NCBI GenBank assembly: GCA_937906915.1
Contig: CALCUU010000123.1
Span: forward strand, 1-8,140
Source of the DNA: an uncultured Phascolarctobacterium sp.
GTDB taxonomy: Bacteria > Bacillota > Negativicutes > Acidaminococcales > Acidaminococcaceae
Direction: 5' to 3'
Length of the DNA stretch: 8,140 nt
The notes beneath the pieces were generated by a model. It worked only from the letters and a program-made list of their open reading frames with translations, searched no databases and had not been told where the DNA came from. Made by a program: the position numbers and the translations under genes. Of the stretch, positions 1 through 6,138 are shown one piece after another; position 1 is the first letter of the stretch; each line of letters opens with the position of its first letter.

Positions 1-2456
1 AACCACGTTGTAATCGTATTTGCAATGCACAAAAGTCAATTCGTACTAACGATATTGAAAATGTAGGTAAAACAGCTCGTCACCATACTTTCTTTGAAAT
101 GTTGGGTGACTTCTCCTTTGGTGATTACTTCAAAAAAGAAATTATCCCTTGGAGCTGGGAGTTCCTGACCCAAGTTTGCGAACTGCCCGTTGATAAACTG
201 TGGATTACCATTCACACCGAAGACGACGAAGCTTATGAAATTTGGACTAAAGACGTTGGCGTTGACCCGTCCCGCATTATCCGTATGGAAGAAAACTTCT
301 GGGAAATCGGCTCCGGTCCCTGCGGTCCTTGCTCCGAAATTCACATTGACCTTGGCGAAGAACGTGGCTGTGGCAAACCTGACTGCGCTGTTGGCTGCGA
401 CTGTGACCGCTTCCTCGAACTGTGGAACTTGGTATTCACCCAATACAACCAACACGAAGATGGTACTTACACTCCGCTGAAAAACAAAAACATCGATACC
501 GGTGCTGGTTTGGAACGTCTTGCTTCCGTACTCCAAGGCAAACCCTCCAACTTTGAAACCGACTTGATGTTCCCCATTATTGAATACGCTGCAAAAATCG
601 CTGGCATTGAATACGGTGCTGACGAAAAATCTAAAGTTTCCTTGAAAGTTATTGCTGACCACGCTCGTAGCATGACCTTTATGATTGGCGATGGCATTCT
701 GCCCTCCAACGAAGGTCGTGGCTATGTACTGCGCCGCATCCTGCGTCGTGCAGTTCGTCATGGTCGCTTGATTGGCATTAACCAAATGTTCCTGGCTGGT
801 GCTGTAGATATCGTAATCGAAATGTTCGGTCACGTTTACACCAACCTTGCTGAAAAACGCGAATACATCCAAAAGGTTATTGAAATGGAAGAAACCAGCT
901 TCCTGCGCACCTTGAAACAAGGCAGCGAACTTTTGAATGAAGAAATCGCTAAACTGAAAGAATCCAATGGCACTGTTCTTGACGGCGCAACTGCTTTCAA
1001 ACTGAACGACACCTTTGGCTTCCCCTGGGAATTGACTGCTGAAATTCTCGAAGAACATGGCATGACCATGGACAAAGCTGGCTTTGACGCTGCTCTCGAA
1101 GTTCAACGTAAAATGGCTCGTGACGCACGCGACGACAAAGCAGGCCGTCCTGTTATCTATAACACCAACGGTGTAGTAGTAGCTGACCTTAAAGTTGACG
1201 AAGCTGCAACCGCTGGTAAAATCGTAAGAATTTACCCTGCACATGATGCACAACCTATCGAAAACGCTGGTGACGGCACTGAAGTTGCTGTAATCTGCGA
1301 CGTTACTGCTTTCCACGCAGAAGGCGGCGGTCAATTGGGTGACATTGGTACCATTACTGCTCCCACTGGCGTGATTGAAGTAACTGTTACCAAAAAGCTT
1401 CCTGACGGCGCAACCATTATGGTTGGTAACGTAATCGAAGGCACTGTTGCAGTAGGCGAGGAAGTAACCTTCGCAGTACAAAGCAACCGTAAAAACGATA
1501 TTGCTCGTAACCACACTGCAACCCACTTGCTCCACGCTGCATTGAAACAAGTTTTGGGCAGCCACGTAAACCAAGCTGGTTCCTACGTTGGTCCTGACCG
1601 CTTGCGCTTTGACTTCTCTCACTTCTCCCAAGTAACCGAAGCTGAACTGAAAGAAGTAGAAGCAATCGTTAACGAAGAAATCCTCGCTGGCAAAGACGTT
1701 GCTATTGAAGAACTTCCCATCGAAGAAGCTAAAAAACGTGGTGCAACCGCACTCTTCGGTGAAAAATATGGTGATGTTGTACGTGTAGTAACCGTTCCTG
1801 AATTCTCCATGGAATTCTGCGGTGGTAGCCACGTAAGCAACACTGCTCAAATCGGTATGTTCAAAATCATCTCCGAAGCAAGCACCGGTGCTGGCGTTCG
1901 TCGTATTGAAGCTGTTACCGGTCATGGCGCAGTTGAACACGTAAACGCAACCGAAGCTATGGTAAAAGGCTTGGCTGCAGAACTGAAATGCCGTGTGAAC
2001 GACGTTCCTGCTCGCCTCGAAGCATTGCAAGCTGAACTGAAAGCTACCCAAAAGAAAGCAGAAGAATTGGCTGCACAAATCGCTAAAGCACAAGTTAGCA
2101 ATGTTGCTGACCAAGTTCGCGATTTGAAAGGCGTTCCTGCTCTCGTACAAAAAGTTGAAGTTGACAGCATTGATGCTCTCCGCAACTTGGGTGACCAAAT
2201 GCGTGACAAAGTTGGCGGCGTTGTAGTACTGGCTTCCGTAATGGACGGTGGCAAAATCTCCATCCTGACCATGGCAACTAAAGACGCAATCGCTAAAGGC
2301 GCACACGCTGGCAACATCGTAAAAGCTGTTGCTAAAGTTTGTGGCGGTGGCGGCGGTGGTCGTCCTGATATGGCGCAAGCTGGCGGTAAAGATGTTTCTA
2401 AACTTGATGAAGCATTGGAATCTGCTTGGGCAACCATCGAAGGTATGATTAAATAA
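1..2456 (+). CDS. alaS: Alanine--tRNA ligase (AlaRS), 5' end cut by window edge
   Basis: Class II aminoacyl-tRNA synthetase that charges tRNA-Ala with alanine in the cytoplasm and hydrolyses mischarged Ser- or Gly-tRNA-Ala. The first full codon is at 3 and the reading frame is open upstream, so the start lies outside the window. About 817 codons are present, and comparison with a usual 870-880 aa suggests roughly 60 N-terminal residues are missing. The class II motif 2 region (RHHTFFEMLGDFSFGDYFK) lies near 78-134. A Cys-rich insert with GCGKPDC and CDCDR lies at 366-410, as in many Firmicutes AlaRS. The editing-domain zinc ligands are visible: HTATH (His codons at 1512 and 1524) and CGGSH (Cys at 1818, His at 1830). 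A coiled-coil-like stretch (about 1980-2120) leads into the C-terminal DHHA1 domain with its glycine-rich loop (2341-2361). Codon use is strongly biased to GAA and AAA, as expected for a highly expressed gene. The identification is essentially certain. Confidence 0.98.
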   Translation, partial: PRCNRICNAQKSIRTNDIENVGKTARHHTFFEMLGDFSFGDYFKKEIIPWSWEFLTQVCELPVDKLWITIHTEDDEAYEIWTKDVGVDPSRIIRMEENFWEIGSGPCGPCSEIHIDLGEERGCGKPDCAVGCDCDRFLELWNLVFTQYNQHEDGTYTPLKNKNIDTGAGLERLASVLQGKPSNFETDLMFPIIEYAAKIAGIEYGADEKSKVSLKVIADHARSMTFMIGDGILPSNEGRGYVLRRILRRAVRHGRLIGINQMFLAGAVDIVIEMFGHVYTNLAEKREYIQKVIEMEETSFLRTLKQGSELLNEEIAKLKESNGTVLDGATAFKLNDTFGFPWELTAEILEEHGMTMDKAGFDAALEVQRKMARDARDDKAGRPVIYNTNGVVVADLKVDEAATAGKIVRIYPAHDAQPIENAGDGTEVAVICDVTAFHAEGGGQLGDIGTITAPTGVIEVTVTKKLPDGATIMVGNVIEGTVAVGEEVTFAVQSNRKNDIARNHTATHLLHAALKQVLGSHVNQAGSYVGPDRLRFDFSHFSQVTEAELKEVEAIVNEEILAGKDVAIEELPIEEAKKRGATALFGEKYGDVVRVVTVPEFSMEFCGGSHVSNTAQIGMFKIISEASTGAGVRRIEAVTGHGAVEHVNATEAMVKGLAAELKCRVNDVPARLEALQAELKATQKKAEELAAQIAKAQVSNVADQVRDLKGVPALVQKVEVDSIDALRNLGDQMRDKVGGVVVLASVMDGGKISILTMATKDAIAKGAHAGNIVKAVAKVCGGGGGGRPDMAQAGGKDVSKLDEALESAWATIEGMIK

Positions 2457-2466
2457 GAATTTTATG

Positions 2467-2499
2467 CAAAGCGTTCTACGTTGTAGAACGCTTTGTTTT
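2467..2499 (+). terminator. Rho-independent terminator of alaS
   Basis: A perfect 13-bp stem (CAAAGCGTTCTAC at 2467-2479 paired with 2483-2495) closes a 3-nt GTT loop and is followed by TTTT. It begins 10 nt after the alaS stop. The U-tract is short, but the stem is long and uninterrupted, so termination of alaS transcription is likely. Some readthrough into ireB is possible. Confidence 0.85.
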
Positions 2500-2509
2500 A
2501 TGTTAAAAT
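2481..2509 (+). promoter_or_regulatory. Probable sigma-A promoter of ireB-ruvX
   Basis: An extended -10 element, TG-T-TAAAAT, lies at 2501-2509. A weak -35 (TTGTAG, 2481-2486) sits 17 nt upstream, inside the loop and 3' arm of the alaS terminator. The extended -10 could compensate for the poor -35. The inferred start of transcription is near 2516, just upstream of the ireB ribosome binding site. This is a motif match only. Confidence 0.5.
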
Positions 2510-2524
2510 TGTAGTATTAGAGAT

Positions 2525-2532
2525 AAAGGAGG
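2525..2532 (+). promoter_or_regulatory. Strong ribosome binding site that fixes the ireB start
   Basis: AAAGGAGG lies 8 nt before the ATG at 2541. The open frame extends back to a TTG at 2493, but that TTG lies inside the alaS terminator stem and has no Shine-Dalgarno sequence. The ATG at 2541 is therefore the start. Confidence 0.9.
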
Positions 2533-2540
2533 CGAATACC

Positions 2541-2801
2541 ATGACTGAAATCTCTCAAGAAACTATGATGTTTAAACGCGCACCTGAAAAACAAGAGGTG
2601 GCAGATACCATAAAAGAAGTTTACGCAGCCCTTGAAGAAAAGGGTTATAATCCTGTTGACCAATTGGCTGGCTATTTGCTTAGTGGTGACCCTACTTATA
2701 TCACTAGCTTCAAAAATGCCCGCACCAATCTGCGTCGTCACGAACGCTATGAACTGATTGAAGAGCTTGTAAAAAGCTACTTAAAAACTTTAGGCAAATA
2801 A
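2541..2801 (+). CDS. ireB: IreB/ReoM family regulatory phosphoprotein (UPF0297)
   Basis: Small cytoplasmic regulator of 86 aa, the usual family size. In Enterococcus faecalis, IreB is a substrate of the PASTA kinase IreK and limits cephalosporin resistance. In Listeria the homologue ReoM controls ClpCP degradation of MurA, the first committed enzyme of peptidoglycan synthesis. Family hallmarks visible here are EEKGYNPVDQLAGYLLSGDP (residues 32-51), then a helix with the NARTNLRRHERYELIEELVKSYL stretch (59-81). The N-terminus has SQETMMF (5-11). Thr8 aligns by eye with the phosphorylated threonine of ReoM and IreB, and Ser5 with the second IreB site. The gene sits between alaS and ruvX, exactly as yrzL does in Bacillus, and only 10 nt separate it from ruvX, so the two are probably co-transcribed. 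The function in this organism is inferred from these homologues. Synonyms are yrzL and reoM. Confidence 0.95.
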   Translation: MTEISQETMMFKRAPEKQEVADTIKEVYAALEEKGYNPVDQLAGYLLSGDPTYITSFKNARTNLRRHERYELIEELVKSYLKTLGK

Positions 2802-2811
2802 GGAGAACGAT

Positions 2812-3231
2812 ATGCGAGCAATGTCCCTTGATGTGGGCACAAAAACTATTGGCATTGCCACCAGTGATTTAATGTGGATGATTGCCAATGGGGTAGAGAC
2901 TATTAGACGTACCAGTGTGGAGCGTGACTTCACCCGTATTGGCGAGCTGATTAAAGAGCACGAGGTTAGTACCCTCGTCGTAGGCTATCCTAAGAATATG
3001 AACGGTAGCATTGGCGAGCGTGCGCAAATCTGCGAAGCCTTTGCGGAAGAATTGCGTAATCGTTTCCCTGCCTGCAAGGTAGTGCTGTGGGACGAACGAC
3101 TTTCCACCGTTGCTGCGGAAAAGGTTTTGCTTGACGCAGATATGCGTCGCAACAAACGCAAGAAGATTATTGATATGATGGCTGCTGTGGTAATTTTGCA
3201 AAACTATCTGGACAGCAACCCTGCTCATTGA
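2812..3231 (+). CDS. ruvX: RuvX/YqgF family putative Holliday junction resolvase / pre-16S rRNA nuclease
   Basis: RNase H-fold nuclease of 139 aa, full length for the family. E. coli YqgF is implicated in 5' processing of pre-16S rRNA. A Holliday junction resolvase role was proposed from fold similarity to RuvC. The motifs are in order: LDVGTKTIGIA at residues 6-16 with the first catalytic Asp7, VVGYPKNMNGS (56-66), WDERLST (93-99) with acidic D94 and E95, and KIIDMMAA (118-125) with Asp121. The acidic active-site set is complete. The start at 2812 has AAGGAG at 2800-2805, 6 nt upstream and overlapping the ireB stop, which suggests translational coupling. No strong terminator follows. A hairpin at 3239-3271 lacks a U-tract. 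Synonyms are yqgF and yrrK. Confidence 0.96.
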   Translation: MRAMSLDVGTKTIGIATSDLMWMIANGVETIRRTSVERDFTRIGELIKEHEVSTLVVGYPKNMNGSIGERAQICEAFAEELRNRFPACKVVLWDERLSTVAAEKVLLDADMRRNKRKKIIDMMAAVVILQNYLDSNPAH

Positions 3232-3238
3232 TAATGTG

Positions 3239-3271
3239 CTGCAGCTTCTAAAAATTGACAGAAGCAGGCAG
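3239..3271. repeat. Imperfect inverted repeat over the -35 of the DUF1292 promoter
   Basis: CTGC (3239-3242) and GCTTCT (3244-3249) pair with AGAAGC (3260-3265) and GCAG (3268-3271) around a 10-nt loop, AAAAATTGAC. The right half shares its first base with the -35 hexamer TTGACA (3255-3260). It is not followed by a run of T, so it is a poor intrinsic terminator for ruvX. It could be an operator or an RNA 3' end-stabilising hairpin. The function is unknown. Confidence 0.5.
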
Positions 3272-3283
3272 GTATTATAGAAT
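3255..3283 (+). promoter_or_regulatory. Near-consensus sigma-A promoter of the DUF1292 gene
   Basis: A perfect -35 TTGACA (3255-3260), a 17-nt spacer and TAGAAT (3278-3283, 5 of 6 matches to TATAAT) place the likely transcription start near 3290. This lies about 24 nt ahead of the DUF1292 start codon. It is the best -35/spacer combination in the window and implies that this small gene is expressed independently of ireB-ruvX. Confidence 0.8.
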
Positions 3284-3313
3284 AAACTTATATTTTACGA
3301 AAGAGGTGCCGTA

Positions 3314-3658
3314 ATGGAAAAAGATATTAAAAACGCTGAATTCGACGCTATGACTGAAGAAGAAATTCAAGACAGCATCGTAGTTTTGACTGACGACGAA
3401 GGTAACGAAAGCTATTTCATCGAAGAAATGGTACTGCCCGTTGGCGACAAACAATTTGCAATTTTGGTTGGCATCAACGAAGATTGCTGTGACGAAGAAG
3501 AATGCCACTGCCATGACCACGAAGATGAAGACGAAAACGTAATCATCGCTCGTATTGAGTTCAACGAAGAAGGCGAACCTGAATACGTTGCTCCCACCGA
3601 TGAAGAGTTCGAAGCAGTAAAAGTTGCTTACGAAAAATTCTGGGAAGAGGAAGAGTAA
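3314..3658 (+). CDS. DUF1292 domain protein (YrzB-like), acidic, with Cys/His cluster
   Basis: A 114-aa, very acidic soluble protein of unknown function. Membership of the DUF1292 family rests on its position after ruvX, as for yrzB in Bacillus, and on the family pattern: a short beta-rich start (SIVVLTDDEGNESYF, residues 21-35), a hydrophobic strand GDKQFAILVG (44-53), then IIARIEFNEEGEPEYVAP (77-94) and a terminal acidic helix. Unlike YrzB as I recall it, the middle carries C58, C59, C64, H65, C66, H67 and H69 within a run of Asp and Glu, which looks like a metal-binding segment. There is no signal peptide or membrane span. The start at 3314 has GAAAGAGGTG (3300-3309) just upstream. The gene has its own strong promoter and terminator, and nearly all Glu and Lys codons are GAA and AAA, so it is probably abundant. 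The biochemical role is unknown. Confidence 0.85.
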   Translation: MEKDIKNAEFDAMTEEEIQDSIVVLTDDEGNESYFIEEMVLPVGDKQFAILVGINEDCCDEEECHCHDHEDEDENVIIARIEFNEEGEPEYVAPTDEEFEAVKVAYEKFWEEEE

Positions 3659-3663
3659 AATAT

Positions 3664-3690
3664 TGCCGGACGGTTTGTCCGGCATTTTTT
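3664..3690 (+). terminator. Rho-independent terminator of the DUF1292 gene
   Basis: A perfect 8-bp GC-rich stem (TGCCGGAC 3664-3671 paired with GTCCGGCA 3677-3684) closes a 5-nt loop and is followed by six T residues (3685-3690). It starts 6 nt after the stop codon. This is a classic intrinsic terminator. Confidence 0.95.
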
Positions 3691-3709
3691 AGTAAACAAT
3701 GCTTAAATA

Positions 3710-3872
3710 AACAAATTTATCACTTTACGCAACGGAAAAATGCTTAACGCTCCTTTTAGTTGAAAACATAGACAGTCGCAAAACTCGCTGCGCTCAGACA
3801 GTTGCTCCTTACCTATGTTTTCACTTATCGTCGCTACATTTTTAATGTTGCTTAAAAGTTGATAAATTTGTT
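3710..3872. repeat. Nested imperfect palindrome (163 bp) upstream of mltG, MITE-like or structured leader
   Basis: Several arms pair in nested order. AACAAATTTATCA (3710-3722) pairs perfectly with 3860-3872. CTTT (3723-3726) pairs with AAAG (3855-3858), GCAAC (3729-3733) with GTTGC (3847-3851), AAAAATG (3736-3742) with CATTTTT (3837-3843), and TGAAAACATAG (3761-3771) with 3813-3823. The core 3772-3812 holds CTCGCTGCGCTC and a 7-bp direct repeat AGACAGT (3770-3776, 3796-3802). TGCTTAA also occurs at 3700, 3741 and 3849. The element fills nearly all of the 199-bp gap and stops before the mltG ribosome binding site. I see no coding capacity in it and no clear target-site duplication. It could be a non-autonomous mobile repeat or a cis-acting RNA structure. 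I found no convincing promoter for mltG inside it. Confidence 0.7.
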
Positions 3873-3889
3873 CTAGGAGTTTAGCAATA

Positions 3890-4903
3890 ATGATAAAAAA
3901 ATTATTCGTAATAGCGTCCACAATATTTGTACTGGCGGTAGCCGGACTGATGGGGTGGATGTACATTATGGGGGATAACAAGGAGTTTGCGAAAGAGGGA
4001 GCGCAGATTGTGCATGTGAAGGTGGGGATGACTACCACGGATATTGCGCAGATGCTCCACGAAAAGCAGCTTGTTAAAAATCCTGATGCCTTTAAGTTTG
4101 AAGCACGCTTTAAGGGTTTGGCTACCAAATTGCAGGCTGGTATGTATAAGATTGAAGGCGGTATGAGTAATGGTGCCATCGTCAATGAATTTGCCAATGG
4201 TCGTATTGAGCTGATTGACTTCATCGTACCCGAAGGCTTTAACGTAGTTAAGACTGGTCGCAAGCTGGAAAGCTTGGGCTTGGGTAAGGCAGATAAGTTC
4301 ATTGAACTTGCTAAGAACTACGCACCTTACGATTACATGCGTACGGATAACCCCCACGTTATTTTTAAATCCGAAGGCTTCCTGTACCCTGCAACCTACA
4401 AGGTTCCCTACGGTGCAAGTGAGGAAGAGTACCTGCATATTTTCGTTAGACATTTTAACGAAGTGATGGAAAAGAATGGAGTCCTTAAAGCTGTTAAGGA
4501 ACGTAACCTTGATTTGCGTGACGTGGTGAATATGGCAGCAATGGTAGAGATGGAAGCTGTCTATGCAGATGAACAGCCTCGTATTGCAGGGGTGTTCCAT
4601 AAGCGTATTGAAATTGGTATGCCTATCCAGTCTGACACCACAATTCAATACATCTTAGGTGCTCAAAAGGAAACCATTACCTTTAAGGATACGGAGATTC
4701 AAAATCCCTATAACACTTATCAAAACTACGGTTTGCCCCCTGGACCCATTGGCAGTCCTAGCCTGAGTGCCATTAAGGCTGTCCTTGAACCGGAGCAAAC
4801 TGATTATTTATATTTTGTTGCAGAAAACAATGGTCACCACCGCTTTAGCAGAACCTATGCTGAGCACTTGCGTGCCATTGATGAGATTTATTACGGGAGA
4901 TAA
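3890..4903 (+). CDS. mltG: Endolytic murein transglycosylase MltG (YceG-like)
   Basis: Membrane-anchored lytic transglycosylase that cleaves nascent peptidoglycan glycan strands and is thought to set their length during elongation. It has 337 aa, typical of the family. A short basic N-terminus and one hydrophobic span (about residues 5-27) anchor it with the catalytic part outside. A LysM-like subdomain follows (about 40-90, including GMTTTDIAQMLHEKQLV). The YceG catalytic domain contains VVNMAAMVEMEA (212-223), where Glu220 aligns with the catalytic Glu218 of E. coli MltG, then RIAGVFHKRI (231-240), MPIQSDTTIQY (244-254), and NTYQNYGLPPGPIGSPSL (275-292). The start is supported by TAGGAG (3874-3879), 10 nt before the ATG. 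The first codons use more GGG and GAG than alaS or efp do. Only 2 nt separate its stop from the U32 gene. B. subtilis yrrL occupies the equivalent place. Confidence 0.95.
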   Translation: MIKKLFVIASTIFVLAVAGLMGWMYIMGDNKEFAKEGAQIVHVKVGMTTTDIAQMLHEKQLVKNPDAFKFEARFKGLATKLQAGMYKIEGGMSNGAIVNEFANGRIELIDFIVPEGFNVVKTGRKLESLGLGKADKFIELAKNYAPYDYMRTDNPHVIFKSEGFLYPATYKVPYGASEEEYLHIFVRHFNEVMEKNGVLKAVKERNLDLRDVVNMAAMVEMEAVYADEQPRIAGVFHKRIEIGMPIQSDTTIQYILGAQKETITFKDTEIQNPYNTYQNYGLPPGPIGSPSLSAIKAVLEPEQTDYLYFVAENNGHHRFSRTYAEHLRAIDEIYYGR

Positions 4904-4905
4904 TA

Positions 4906-6138
4906 ATGAGTAGAGTTTTAGAAAAACCTGAGCTGCTTGCTCCTGCTGGTAATATGGAAAAGGGCAAAATGGCTCTTTTGTACGGTGCAGATGCCATCTA
5001 CTTAGGTGGTAAGGCTTTTGGCTTGCGTGCTTTCGCCAATAACTTCTCTATGGAAGAGATTGGGGAGATTACTGCCTTCGCCCACGATTTAGGCAAGAAG
5101 GTTTATGTTACCGTCAACATTTTTGCTCATAATGAAGATGTAAATAAGTTGCCTGCATATTTGCAGGATTTGGAAAAGGCGGGCGTAGATGCGCTCCTTA
5201 TTTCTGACCTTGGGGTGTGGAGCGTAGCAAAGCGAGTTGTTCCCAACCTGCCCTTGCACGTAAGTACCCAAGCTAATACCACTAACTTTGAAACTGTCAA
5301 CGCTTGGCACGCACTTGGTGCAGAGCGTGTTGTTTTGGCACGCGAGCTTTCTCTTGCGGAAATTGCAGAGATAGGCGAGAAGACTACTGTTGAACTTGAA
5401 ACCTTCGTCCACGGCGCAATGTGCATTTCTTATTCCGGTCGTTGTCTGTTAAGTGCATTCCTTACCGGTCGTGACGGTAATCGTGGTGCCTGCGCACAAG
5501 CTTGCCGCTGGGATTATACTATTATGGAAAAGAATCGCCCCGGTGAGCAGTTCGATATCCAAGAGGACGAACGTGGCACTTACATTATGAACAGTAAGGA
5601 TTTGTGCCTTATTGATTATTTGCCGGAACTGATGCGCGCGGGCGTATGCAGCTTGAAGATTGAAGGCAGAATGAAGAGCGTGCACTACGTTGCTACCGTA
5701 GTTAGCACCTACCGTAAGGCAATTGATTCCTGCTTTGCCAATATTGATAAATATAAAGTGCGTAAGGCTTGGCGTGAGGAGCTGGAAAAGGTTTCCCACC
5801 GTCCGTACACCACAGGCTTTGCCCTGGGTAAGCCTGACGAAAATTCCCAAGTTTATACCACTTCCAGCTACGAGCAGACCCATGACTTCGTGGGTATCGT
5901 AACTGGCTATGACGTTGAAAATAAACGTGCCCTTTTTGAACAACGTAACAACGTAAAAGAGGGAGAAGTGCTTGAACTTTTAATGCCCGATGGCAAATTG
6001 CTGGAAGTTACCCTCGCAGATATGCGTAACGCTGACGGTGAGCATATTGACTGCGCACCTCACGCTCAAATGAAGTTCTCCATTGCCAGCGATGTGGAAC
6101 TGTTGCCCTGTTCTTTACTCAGGAGGAAGGTTAAATGA
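4906..6138 (+). CDS. trhP: Peptidase U32 family protein, probable tRNA uridine-34 hydroxylation protein TrhP
   Basis: U32 family protein of 410 aa. Although named as peptidases, the bacterial TrhP members (E. coli YegQ, B. subtilis YrrN and YrrO) are needed for prephenate-dependent 5-hydroxyuridine formation at the tRNA wobble position. The N-terminal barrel begins with KPELLAPAGN (7-16) and AIYLGGKAFGLRA (30-42). The U32 signature ETFVHGAMCISYSGRCLLS spans 165-183. C173, C180, C196 and C200 are spaced like the Cys ligands of an iron-sulfur cluster in related U32 proteins such as UbiU and UbiV. LKIEGRMKS (250-258) is also characteristic. The last ~90 residues fit the U32 C-terminal beta domain. 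The length matches YrrO better than the shorter YrrN, and no yrrN-like partner is in this window. GGGAGA (4895-4900) lies 5 nt before the ATG. The family call is secure. The choice of TrhP over another U32 subgroup rests on synteny and length. Confidence 0.88.
   Translation: MSRVLEKPELLAPAGNMEKGKMALLYGADAIYLGGKAFGLRAFANNFSMEEIGEITAFAHDLGKKVYVTVNIFAHNEDVNKLPAYLQDLEKAGVDALLISDLGVWSVAKRVVPNLPLHVSTQANTTNFETVNAWHALGAERVVLARELSLAEIAEIGEKTTVELETFVHGAMCISYSGRCLLSAFLTGRDGNRGACAQACRWDYTIMEKNRPGEQFDIQEDERGTYIMNSKDLCLIDYLPELMRAGVCSLKIEGRMKSVHYVATVVSTYRKAIDSCFANIDKYKVRKAWREELEKVSHRPYTTGFALGKPDENSQVYTTSSYEQTHDFVGIVTGYDVENKRALFEQRNNVKEGEVLELLMPDGKLLEVTLADMRNADGEHIDCAPHAQMKFSIASDVELLPCSLLRRKVK

Noticed and set aside
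36..2378. 780-aa open frame on the minus strand opposite alaS
   Set aside because: It is in exact codon register with a clear alaS gene. Its translation is a monotonous Phe/Asn/Val/Ser-rich product with no recognisable motif. It is explained by the absence of TTA, CTA and TCA codons in alaS.
2493..2540. N-terminal extension of ireB from TTG at 2493
   Set aside because: The TTG is inside the terminator hairpin and lacks a Shine-Dalgarno sequence. The ATG at 2541 has an excellent one and gives the usual family length.
3703..4302. 199-aa minus-strand open frame across the palindrome and the start of mltG
   Set aside because: It overlaps a well-supported mltG and runs through the inverted repeat. 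It shows no ribosome binding site or family motif.
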